From assembly GCA_019454045.1 (NCBI GenBank), contig SKCR01051196.1, positions 124,001-188,000 of the forward strand: a stretch of 64,000 nucleotides of DNA, given 5' to 3'. Each line of letters opens with the position of its first letter. Position 1 is the first letter of the stretch. A program made the translations under genes and the position numbers. Source of the stretch: Zanthoxylum bungeanum (taxonomy: Eukaryota; Streptophyta; Magnoliopsida; Sapindales; Rutaceae). The notes beneath the pieces are model-generated. The model had not been told where the DNA came from. It saw only the letters and a list, made by a program, of their open reading frames with translations, and ran no database searches. Shown here piece after piece: positions 45,888 to 56,114 of the stretch.

Positions 45888-48051
45888 CAATCTAAACTTG
45901 ATTTATTTCTAGGGTTTATATACTTTAATTTGGGGATTTTGTGCTTGGAGCATTTGAATTCGAAATTGGTTGTTTGGTTGTGATTAGATGATGATAACTA
46001 AGGGTTGTGCATCATTAGATTTGTGAAAAATTGATTAGATTAATTTTCCCTAAAATTCCATCATGGCCGAACATAACCCTAGGAATGCTCATGGTGAATT
46101 TTTGAAATTTGACAATTGGATATGTTAAATGCATGAAATGGATATTGATTATTGATTTAATTGGAATGAAATCAAAATTGGGTGTTATTTCTTGCAATTG
46201 ATGTGGATTGAAACATGTCATAGAATTGATTTTGCTTCAATTTATATTGGACATGAATTGAAAAATTGAGCATGATCAATTGGATTAATTAGTGTTTTGG
46301 AAACATTAGATTAATTGATTAATTGTGTTGATTGCACTTTAATTAGATAAATATGATATTTAGAATTATGTATTAATTTAATTTGTTGTATTTGGGCTAA
46401 TGTGCTTGGTTGGGCCAAGTATGATTTTGGACAATTGGGTTGGATCCAATTGGGCCTAAAACCATTTCCATAAAGTCCAAATATTACTTTTCGGCCTTTA
46501 ATAATTTAATTGGGCCTAAATTGATTTTTAGCATTGGATGATTCCTAATTGGGCCATGGCCAAAGCCCATGCCTAAAGAATTAATTCAAATCCCATTGGA
46601 CTTTAATTGAATTGGCATTGGATGTTATTTGGGCCTTTGAGACCCAATTGGATTGGATTTGTAATCCAAGTCTAAAAGGCACCAAAATAAGTGTAATTAT
46701 TTAATTTAGAGTTAAACATGAATTAGTATTGGATACAATTTAAAATTGGATTTAAAATTATAGTTCGATATAATTCAAGAAAACATATTTTGAGTATTTA
46801 TCCCTAAACGAGTTGGACTCGCGCAAATCAAATCATTGTATGAACATTGGATGGTCCTTAATTGAAGATTAATTAATTGGATTAGATTGATGAACAACAT
46901 GCTTTGTGTGAATAACTGGACGTATTTGTATGAATAATGTATATCAGATGGATATTAGTTGGGTGGTGGCAATTTTAGAAATTATTGTAATTTGAAATTG
47001 GACCTGCGTGTCCAACCTTACACCTGCTTATCTTTTTGTATTTATTTTCTCACCAATTCCCCCCAATGTAAATGAGGTTTCTTTATGTTTTATGTAATTG
47101 GGTAGAAGAATGTAATGTGTTAGCGGGAGAGAGGAAAGAGAGAGATTTATTATATGAACAGGTTGTTTTATATATCCATCTGCATATCATTATTAAATTT
47201 AGTCACGCCTTATTATGCTTTTAGAATGCATCTTTAAGGGTATATGATGAGACCTAATCAAAGATAATAAATTGGTTTCCAATTTACAAAAAAACCCTCA
47301 CTTTAATATTAAGCGTTTTCCTTCCATTGAGTGGTTCTTTCTCAAGATCCAATATTGGCTTTGATTTGTTGGCCAAAGTCAAGATCATTGTCCATCACGG
47401 ATGTGTTTGAACCAGGAAAACTTTGTTATATATCGCATGTCTTGGGCAGTTGTGACATGTTGGCGAAAGTTAAGGTAACTTCTGTACATCAACGTGGATT
47501 ACGAAGCTTTCCCACTATCAATAGGTCGCGCTTAACTGGAATCATTAAGCTTGTTGAGCCGAAGCCGGGACTTAGTTGATTCAGAGGAAAAGGTTAGGAA
47601 ATATATTATATATATGTTTTGGACGTGGAGGTCCACCTACCGGATGTAGGAATTGGATGGGTACCAATTGATCTTAGAGATCTACCTAGTTAAGTTTCAT
47701 ATAGCTTGTTAGCCAAAATCAAAGTTGTGTGTTATTTAATGGGATCCTAGCCCACTAGGAAACTAGGTTTCCCGAGTATTCAACAGAAGGTTAGAGGCTC
47801 ACCAAAAAATAGTGGGAGGCCAGTATTAAATTTTTAATTTCGTTTAATACTTGCTAATACGCGCTCTTTTATTATTATATCATGTTATATATATATTAGT
47901 TGGACTAATATCTTTTATTGTTTTCTTTGAACAGTTAGACTGTATAAGCACTACTCCACTTGTAGTTGGGTATATAGTTGGACTATAGTAACTATTACAT
48001 TTTGAGTGTACTCGAAATCGTTGATTGGATAGTTGGACTATTGTAATCGAG
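45888..48051 (+). other. CopA-2 5' leader with spaced repeats
   Basis: Non-coding, about 2.16 kb, the forward version of 1,272-3,457. TTGTTGGCCAAAGTCAAG and variants start near 47,368, 47,458, 47,547 and 47,705. Confidence 0.75.
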
Positions 48052-49014
48052 ATGGTTGGAAAGAATAGAGTTAGAGACATCATCATCGGTGACAATGTCT
48101 TTAACGGCTCCAATTTTCCAGATTGGGAAATGAATCTCAAGATAGTCCTAGGAGTCGAGAAGTTACTCTATGTCATAGAGAAATATCTCGGGCCTAAGCC
48201 CGGAGTTGAGCAGCCAGTTGAGCATAAGCTTTAGAAGACTCATTGTGATGATAACTCTACTTCTTAATCCGTCATACTTGCCGCAATGACTTCTCAATGT
48301 CGTCATCAGAACAAAGGATTGGATTCTTATATCTTAGAAGTACAAATTACAAAAGAAGCTCTTTTGCTCACGTATGTCAGAGGGTACATATGTCGGGCAC
48401 TATGTGTTGCAGATGATTGCTGACATCGAATAACTAGGTCAGTTGGGGATAACCATCGAGGCTGAGACTTCTATAGATTTGATCTTACAGTCTCTGCCCG
48501 ACTTCCGAGGAGGGTTCGTCATGAAATACTATATGATGAACCAAGAAAAGACTCTTGGAGAGTTAATGGCAATCTGAAGAGCAAGAAGTGCAAGGTGTAT
48601 TTTTTGTTTCGACATCACAGAAGGCTAAGGCTTGGCCTAAGGCTTCTGAGGGTGTGAAGAAAAAGAAGAAAAAGGGTAAGGCCAAATCATCACAGTCTTT
48701 TGGGAAGAATAAAGACATATCCAAGACGTCTGCCTACATTGTGGCAAACGAGGTCACTGGAAGCATGACTGCTGTGAGTACAAGGTGAAGTTGAAGGAAA
48801 TGAAGGTGGGCAAGGCTTCGACTTCAAGTATGTTTATTATTGAAATAAAATTATCTATTATTGGTTTTAAAAATTGGATTTTTGATACTAGATGTGGTAC
48901 TCACATTTGTACTGATGTGTAGGATCTGCAGATTTACAGGAGACTGGCTCAGGATAGATCGACCTGCGAGTCGAAAACAGGACGAGAGTCGCTGTTTTGG
49001 CCGTTGGGACCTAT
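48052..49014 (+). pseudogene. copia gag and protease start, CopA-2
   Basis: Start ATG at 48,052 (MVGKNRVRDIIIGDNVF) aligns with CopA-1 gag. The N-terminal part is open to 48,234 (TAG), then stops and frame changes follow; the knuckle (CLHCGKRGHWKHDC, about 48,730-48,770) keeps all four ligands but is out of frame with the Lys-rich stretch before it, consistent with a one-base loss near 48,715. Protease starts around 48,860 (NWIF, then the DSG position reads DTRCG, so the Gly-bearing triad is damaged) and has a TAG at 48,920. The frame ends at 49,014 with the insertion of CopA-3. Not functional. Confidence 0.85.
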
Positions 49015-49501
49015 TGTTGGGTTTCTAGGTTTATTCCCAAGATCAAATAAGCATAGAAATATGAATGAATAACAAAGAAGAGTGGCGGAAACACACTTAC
49101 ATTGATCGGTTTTGGATGTGTTGCTCAATAAAATTTCCTTCCCTTCAAGCTTTGAATTCGGCCAAGGATGATTTGTTGAAGTGATCTACAAGCTCCAAGC
49201 TTTCAAGGAATTCCAAGCTCTCAAGTTGGTTTCCCTAACATCTTGATATGATTCCTTTGAGATGTGTGCTAGCACTCAAAAATTGCCACAATTTTTGGTC
49301 TTGTTCTTGCTTGGATTCGGCCAAGATGAAGAACAAAGGGGAGAGAAAAAAGCTCACTACATTCAGCAATAAGAGAGAGAAAGTAAACCTACTGTGTTTT
49401 GTTTCAAAAATAAATAATAATCATATACCAAAAGTGAAGTTAGTATATGTCACTCAAGCCTTTCAATTTGGAGTGTAAAACAAGCTTCCACCACACCCAC
49501 C
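49015..49501 (-). repeat. CopA-3 3' LTR, left part
   Basis: TGTTGGGTTTCTAGG.. aligns with 3,473-3,975 ('agagtggcggaaacacactt'). Ends with CCACC (49,497-49,501), the duplicated target of Tat-3. Confidence 0.9.
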
Positions 49502-52203
49502 TGTAGGACACAGAACTTGACGACGCTTGCTGTTCTAGGCTCGCGGCCTAGTTGGGAGTACGGATTAGTCCACGGGGAACTAAACCAGTGAATAATAGAG
49601 TCGCCACCTAGTGTGAACCGGGACAAAGATTTAAGGCCGCACTCACCCCTCGTAAGGGAAGACCTCAAATCGTTGGGTTCGGAATGGTCCCTTACTTATG
49701 CTACTTGTGATGATATAATTTATGCAATAAATCAACCAAGTCTACTCAATAATCATGCTCAAGGATATTTAGATCTAATATATATTCGTCAAAATAAATC
49801 CTAATCTAAGTTTGCATGTTTGAAAGTAAGTCTTCGTACGGCAAACAAGATATCACACGATGAGCATATTAAACCATTAAATCAGAATAAACGAATTAGT
49901 ATTCAATCATAAACATAAACTAATCGAAATAACATGCTTAAAGAATAACATAATCATGCTTAGAAAATTAAATAATAAAACTAAATTAAATCATGCTCAA
50001 AATAATAAATAAACAACCAAGAAACTATAACATGCTCAAATATAAATTTGGATGGAACGAAACATGTGTCTCTTAAGTGGTACGTGGCGTTGTATCCCGA
50101 GTACAAACCACACTACCGTCCATTCGGATTCGGCTACGGAATTTACGTTCGGGTTTCCATTCTATATACCACAAAAGGGAACACACGTTCCGCTCATCCA
50201 ACAATCACATCATGCCTCAAATGACTCTCATGCAATAATATTTTAAGAATAAATAAAATAAAATAAAGATAATGAATAAAAGGGTGCCCTCAGGTCTAAC
50301 CTCTTTTGTCGTCTCTCGAAAGCACGTTACACGGCCGTCGGAATGGTTGTTGCTCCGTAATTTTCTGGTTCACTAGTTCGATGTTTCCCTCGCTATTCCG
50401 TTTAGGTTTCACTGTTTTTAAACCACTATTTTGGTGGTACTGATGCAGTTTTTCTGGACAGTTTCTGGGCAGTTTCGGGTCAGTTTTGGGGCAGTTTCGG
50501 GTCAGTTTTCTGGACTGTTTCGGGGTGCTAGGGAGGTGTTTTGTTGCGGCAATAGGGACAGTTTTTTGGCTTAGTGTTTCACGGCAATTGACTCATTTGT
50601 TAGGAGTACTGTTACGCGAGTTGGGGCTGACCTTTTACGTGTGCATGGTATAGTGGCTGAAGGGTTCTGTTTTGTTTAGGTTAGGGGCATTTTGGGGTGA
50701 GCTTGTGCCTGAAGAGCTGCGTGAAGGGTAGTGTGAGTGGTTGGGTGAAAGCTTTGGCAAGGTTAACGTGCTGTGTGAATGAGGGTCCATTAGCGATGTG
50801 TGAGAGGCTATTTGAGTTGTCAGTGATGTGGGTTGATGATGGGCAATCTTGCCGAGAGTGAGGTTGTGGCATGATGGGGCTGCTTCGTGAGGGTTATTTA
50901 GTGTGATGAAAGGGGTGCTGTAAAGGGTTTCTTAGGGTTTCACGGTCTAGGTTTGTGCACTGAGTGGCTGTTTGTGTTTAATAGTGGGGGCAGCGTGGTA
51001 AGGTGGTGAGTAGAGAGCTGGCCACGCTTTAGGGTTCTGTTTTTGGTTTTGTTAAAAGGGGTTGTGAGTGATCCGTGAGGGCTGTTTGCTTTGTGTTTCA
51101 GGGGCTGGTTTCAGAGGCAGTTTGGGATATGTCGAGTGTTTGGTCGGTCTGAAGGCTATGCGTGAATGGCTTGCAGTCTGGTGAATGGGCTGGAACGGTC
51201 AGTGGGTTAAGTGTAGAGGCTGGGACGTGAGGTGAAGCAACTGTTGAGGGGCTTATCTTGGCAGTTTGTTTTGTTCTTGTTGAAGGCCGTGTACGTGTTT
51301 AGGGCTGTGATGCGTGGAGGTTGGCAGGTGGTGTGAAAACTTTATTAGCGTGAAGGTTGGCTTGGTGCGTTTAGTATTTTGGTCGGTTTGGCTTGGCGAG
51401 TTTGCTTGGCTTATGGCAATGGCTGTCACGTGATGGTCTGAGGCGTAAATGACTTTTTTGTGGCTAGTGTAAGTGCGTGGAGGCTGAAGGTTGAAGCGAC
51501 AACGTGTGAGAGGGGCTGATTGAGTGAGACAGTGAGGGGCAGTTACGTGGGCTATATTTCGGCAGTGTGAGGATAATCCAGAGTTTATTGCATATGTATG
51601 GTTTTCTTACGTGAAAGAGTCCTTAGGGAGCTGATGTGTTCGAGGGTTTATTTGGACGATAATGGGGGTTGTTTTCAATAGTGTTTACGTGAGAGTCAGC
51701 CAGGGTTTGAATGTGTGGAGAAGGGTTATTTTTATAGGCAAAGGGAGTGGGTTTACCGTGTTGGAGCAGGAATAGGATTTGTATATTTATTGGAAGATAT
51801 TTTTAATTATTATTTGATAGGGGAAATCTTTTAATTTGGGAAAGTGATTTACGTATTTTAGGAAAGGGATTTAATTTTAATTTGTGATTTAATTTTAATT
51901 TGTGATTTTATTTTAATTTAATTCAAGTTTAATTTAATTTTAATTTAAGTTTAATTTTTTTTATTTTATTTTAATTTGTGACATGTATTTTAAATATTTT
52001 AATTATTTAATTTGTGAGATGTGTTTTAAAATAGAGGTCCAACAAGCGAACCCGAAGCGAAACAAGCGAGTTAAATCCGACCAAATGCTAATTTCTATCT
52101 TTACCCTTCCAACGTCCGTTTCCCGCGACTTTCATGACTAAAGAGGTAGTCCCTCCATACGAGACTCATCATCGGGCTGATATGTAAAAATGCAATGCCT
52201 ACA
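49502..52203 (-). repeat. Tat-3 3' LTR, 2,702 bp
   Basis: TGTAGGACACAG to ATGCCTACA. Longer than the Tat-1/Tat-2 LTRs through extra G/T-rich sequence at 50,600-51,600. TATA box at 51,729-51,736. Confidence 0.93.
51729..51736 (-). promoter_or_regulatory. TATA box, Tat-3 3' LTR
   Basis: TATAAAAA, position shared by all Tat LTRs. Confidence 0.65.
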
Positions 52204-52217
52204 ATGGCCCCCACTTT
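52204..52217 (-). promoter_or_regulatory. polypurine tract, Tat-3
   Basis: Minus strand AAAGTGGGGGCCAT immediately before the 3' LTR, the best preserved Tat tract here. Confidence 0.88.
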
Positions 52218-52344
52218 GATGGGACTTGTGCAGTGTGTGACAATGACAATTCCTATCAAAGTACGTGCAATGCATTTTTACTTACCTGGCTCGCCAGCTG
52301 CCACATGGTCCGACTGCTGTGTTGAGTTGATATAATGTTGAGGT

Positions 52345-52745
52345 ACTTCGACCACTGGTCCATTCCTGAACCGTCACCATGTTGTGGTCCATTCCCAACC
52401 GATCTCCATTCCCGGAGTGTTACTGTGATGTGGTGTGATGAGGTCCATTCACGAACTGTCACCGTGTTGTGGTCCATTCCCGAACAGATCTCCATTCCCA
52501 GAGTGTTACTGTGATGTGGTGTGATGAGGTCCATTCCCGAACCGTCACCGTGTTGAGGTCCATTCCCGAACCGATCTCCATTCCCAGAGTGTTACTGTGA
52601 TGTGGTGTGATGAGGTCCATTCCCGAACCGTCACCGTGTTGAGGTCCATTCCCGAACCGATCTCCATTCCCAGAGTGTTACTGTGATATGGTGTGATGAG
52701 GTCCATTCCCGAATCGTCACCGTGTTGTGGTCCATTCCCGAACCG
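52345..52745 (-). repeat. 86-bp tandem array, Tat-3 3' UTR
   Basis: 'gtgttactgtgatgtggtgt' starts at 52,417, 52,503, 52,589 and 52,675: exact 86-bp spacing, 4.5 units. Units two to four are nearly identical, a sign of recent expansion. Confidence 0.95.
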
Positions 52746-53140
52746 ATCTCCATTCCCGAAGTGCCATCATCGGCGTGCTCATTTCCGAGCTGTCCATTCC
52801 CGGACTATATCTCCATTCCCGGCGTGCCATTCCCGGCGTGCTCATTCCCGAGCTGTCCATTCCCGGACTGTCCATTCCCGGACTATATCTCCATTCTCGG
52901 AGTGCCATTCCCGGCGCGCTCATTCTTGAGCTGTCCATTCCTGGACTATATCTCCATTCTCGAAGTGCCATTCTCGGCGTGCTCATTCCCGAGCTATCCA
53001 TTCCCGGACTATATCTTTATTCTCGGAGTTCCATTCCCGGCGTGCCATTCTCGACGTGACCATTCCCGGACTATATCTCCATTCTCGGAGTGCCATTCCG
53101 GTGTGCCATTCTCGGTGTGTCCATTCCCGGACTAAACTGA
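52746..53140 (-). repeat. CCATTCCCGG-based array, Tat-3 3' UTR
   Basis: Units of about 60-75 bp with 'ggactatatctccattc', built from an inner CATTCCCGRR word of 10-12 bp. Long ORFs on both strands (52,683-53,135) are made by the repeat. Confidence 0.9.
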
Positions 53141-53600
53141 TCTGATGTAATGTGGGCCTCGCCCCCAGAATGCCTTACCCGGTGGAAACTGATCTGATGT
53201 AATGTGGGCCTCGCCCCCAGAATGCCTTATCCGGTGGAAACTGATCTGATGTAATATGGGCCTCGCCCCTAGAATGCCATACCCGGTAGGACTGATTCTG
53301 ATAAAGATATGGGCCTCGCCCCCAGAGTGCCATACCCGGCAAAAATGATTCTGATAATGATGTGGGCCTCGCCCCCATAGTGTCATACCCGACAAGACTG
53401 ATTCTGATAAAGATGTGGGTCTCGCCCCCAGAGTGCCATACTCGGCAAGACTGATACTAATAAATATGTGGGCCTCGCCCCCAAAGTGCCATACCCGGCA
53501 AGACTGATACTGATAAAGATGTGGGCCTCGCCCCTATAGTGACATACCCAGCAAGACTGATACTGATGCTAATACGGGCCTCGCCCCAAACTGATGATGA
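53141..53600 (-). repeat. ~53-bp array (GGGCCTCGCCCCC), Tat-3 3' UTR
   Basis: About eight units with 'gtgggcctcgcccccagagt' and 'gccatacccggcaagactga'. Same family as 21,530-21,745 in Tat-1. Confidence 0.93.
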
Positions 53601-54190
53601 TGTGGGCCTCGCCCTAAACTGATGCGATGTGGGCCTCGGCCCTGGGATTCATTCCAAATTCTGACGATGTGGGACTCGGCCCTGGGATTCATTCCCTGGA
53701 TTCATTCCAAATTCTGACGACATGGGCCTCGGCCTTGGGATTCATTCCAAATTCTGACGACGTGGGCCTCGGCCCTGGGATTCATTCCCTAGATTCATTC
53801 CAAATTTTGATGACGTGAGCCTCGGCCTTGGGATTCATTCCCTGGATTCATTCCAAATTCTGACGACATGGGCCTCGGCCCTGGGATTCATTCCCTGGAT
53901 TCATTCCAAATTCTGAAGACGTGGGCCTCGGCCCTGGGATTCATTCCCTGGATTCATTCCAAAACTATGCTGATGTGGGCCTCGGCCCTAGGATTCATTC
54001 ATGAAATTGATGCTGACAATACGGGCTTCAACCCTGGGACTCATCCCCCAAACGATTACTGATATGGGCCTCGACCCCAAACTGAAACTTATGTGGGCCT
54101 CGCCCCCATACTAACACTGATGTGGGCCTCGCCCCAGAACTGATACTGATATGGGCCTCGCCCCTATGACTCATCCCCAAAACTACTACT
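53601..54190 (-). repeat. CTGGGATTCATTCC array, Tat-3 3' UTR
   Basis: Alternating ~35 and ~54-bp units ('gggcctcggccctgggattc', 'attccctggattcattcc'), then a few diverged copies to 54,190. Related to 36,240-36,490 and 22,580-22,700. Confidence 0.92.
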
Positions 54191-54589
54191 CATATGTTGC
54201 AGATTCTGGTTGGCTTGTCTTTGCCGTTTTCTCTTTTTCTTCTTTGAAACCTGTGAATTCAAAACAAAACAAACACAAAAAGGAATGCAAAATATGTTAC
54301 GTGCATGCATGCATGCATGCATGAATTTTCTATTCTGTTAGGTTAGGTCCAGTTCTCCAGGTGATTGCTCAGTCTTCTCTCTGGTCTTATGGCTCAATTT
54401 CTTATTATCCTTCTTATTCACGGGGTGGTAGACTGGTCGCTCCCAGTCTTGATTTAGCTTTCTGTTCTCCGCTGTTTGCACTTGGTCAAGATGAACCACA
54501 TAGTGGGGCCTTCCATATCATCATACTATATCACATGCTACGAAATAGTCCCAATAGTTATACATATTATCGTCCTCAAGGAATGCCCA
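54191..54589 (-). other. pol-end module of Tat-3, no coding sequence
   Basis: 54,205-54,400 matches Tat-1 22,712-22,900 ('ggcttgtctttgccg', 'caggtgattgctcagtctt'), the stretch just after integrase. It contains the longest RY-type run, TGCATGCATGCATGCATGCA from 54,302. The integrase end itself is not seen; 54,400-54,589 is unrecognised. Confidence 0.6.
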
Positions 54590-55290
54590 GTAATGAAACC
54601 AGAGAACATTCAAAACACTCAATGCAACTCAAATCTGAGTTTTTGAATAAATTATCTATGCCGGACTCAAAATGTGTGTGTGCAAAGGTTCCTTCGCAGC
54701 TTGATCCTTAAGCAAGCCAGCTCAATGATTTCGTTTCAGAAATTGGGATCGATGGGTCAAACCAACCTAGATGTCTCAATTATGCTCTGCAATTGCTTTT
54801 CCATGCTCAATGTGGTATGATTTTATTTTTCTTTTTCTTTTGTCTCTCGTTTCATTTTGAACTTCATTTTTTCTTTTTCTTTTTTTTTTCAACACACCTA
54901 CCCTTTAAGGTAACATTTCTCCTCATGGTGGTCCTAATACTCGCCCATAGGTAGCTTCACAGTTATCGGTTATAGGTGGTTCAATTCTTTTCTTTAGAGA
55001 CTTTTCTTTCATGTTCAACCATACCACACATTATAACATAAGAAAATCAAAATAGACATTTAAGCAAACGGTCATTCACCGACCTACAATTTCTTCAACT
55101 AGTCACTTTGCTAACTACTCAGGTTTTCACTGTTAAGAACCATAATTAAGTGCTTATGAGTCTAACATAGATCAATTACTCAAAGCATCAGATAAAAGCA
55201 CGTCAAGAGTTTATCGTTTCTAAGGTTTCACCCTAAAGCAAACAATTTCATCATCGGACTTATGTTTAACTATCAAGGACTAAAAACAAA
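54590..55290 (-). other. conserved 3' UTR block of Tat-3
   Basis: Third copy of the block. Best kept part at 54,898-54,965 (reverse of 'gggcgagtattaggaccacc' and 'atgaggagaaatg'). Unlike Tat-1 and Tat-2, it lies on the 5' side of the pol-end module and arrays, so block order is changed. Confidence 0.75.
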
Positions 55291-55293
55291 CAA

Positions 55294-55350
55294 TTTCTTT
55301 TTCTTTTTCTTTTTCTTTTTCTTTTTTTCCTTTCTTTTTTCTCTTTTTAG
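55294..55350. repeat. (TTTTTC)n tract
   Basis: Plus-strand polypyrimidine run, purine-rich on the element strand. Shorter runs lie at the same block edge in Tat-1 (22,523-22,548) and Tat-2 (36,515-36,532). Confidence 0.92.
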
Positions 55351-56093
55351 GCCCCCTAATGGTCTTTCTATCATTGCCGTAAGGTTTTCTGTTTCTCGAT
55401 TTTCTTTTTCCGATATTCATGTTTGCTAAACTCTTCTTGACAAGTCATCTTTTACCCTTAACCCAACGGATATCTATGATGGCTTTTAAGACACAAGGGT
55501 TAACATGATGCATGTATGCATGAGATGCACGTGATGAATGAGATAAAATATGCATGTGGTTATCAAAAGCATAAAAGGGGTAGCTCCTACAGGATATACA
55601 ACTATGGTTCACATGTGGGTTTACGGGGGGTATGGACAAAGGCTCTCATAGACGAAGGATTGCCCACAACTAGGACTCCTCACTCAAGAGTTCAAGCGAC
55701 CAAGTGAGCACACCTTTTTTATACCTTACGGTACATGCCAACGAGTTATGGTGCGTGACTGACTGTCAAATGGATTTCCCGTTGTAGATTCCCGAGAGGG
55801 AGGGTGGAGCGAGGCTCTCTTAAGTACCCAAGCCCCTTAGGCTCTTATCGCTTGGTGTTAGGAATAAACAATAGTCCTCCAAATTAGTCCATCACAGAAG
55901 CTACAAGTATATGATTATCTAGGTGCCTTCGCAGCTTTTCCTTATAGAAAGGTAGTGAATGAAGGAAGACACCAAACCATTACCTAGCTCAAAAAGTGCA
56001 TTTGATTAAACCCCTTTCAACCCACTATAGACACAGTCAACTAAAGCACAAATCAAAAACATCACAAGACATGATTTCGGGGCCGATTCTCTG
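55351..56093 (-). other. Tat-3 5' leader
   Basis: Matches the Tat-1 leader from 'cttaacccaacggatatcta' (55,456; 24,577 in Tat-1) to the primer site. Where Tat-1 has gag next, Tat-3 goes directly to the conserved UTR block. Confidence 0.8.
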
Positions 56094-56111
56094 TCCCCAA
56101 TGGAGTCGCCA
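56094..56111 (-). promoter_or_regulatory. primer-binding site, Tat-3
   Basis: Minus strand TGGCGACTCCATTGGGGA, three bases from the LTR; one base different from Tat-1. Confidence 0.85.
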
Positions 56112-56114
56112 GAT

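Larger units (their letters stand above)
44085..49014 (+). mobile_element. CopA-2: copia element, 5' part, cut by CopA-3
   Basis: Plus-strand LTR (44,085-45,874), primer site, 2.2 kb leader, gag and the first part of protease, then interrupted at 49,015 by CopA-3. The left flank GGACC (44,080-44,084) would be its target duplication, but the right partner is outside the window. More decayed than CopA-1 and CopA-3, consistent with being older than the CopA-3 it carries. Confidence 0.9.

Noticed and set aside
52345..52745. Possible CRISPR-like array with 86-bp period
   Set aside because: Whole units are repeated; there are no variable spacers and no cas genes.
52683..53395. ORFs up to 150 codons rich in Pro/Ser on both strands
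   Set aside because: They come from the tandem arrays of the Tat-3 3' UTR, open on both strands at once because the unit lacks stops.
53627..54062. Gly/Ser/Phe repeat ORFs
   Set aside because: Same cause: tandem array in a non-coding UTR.
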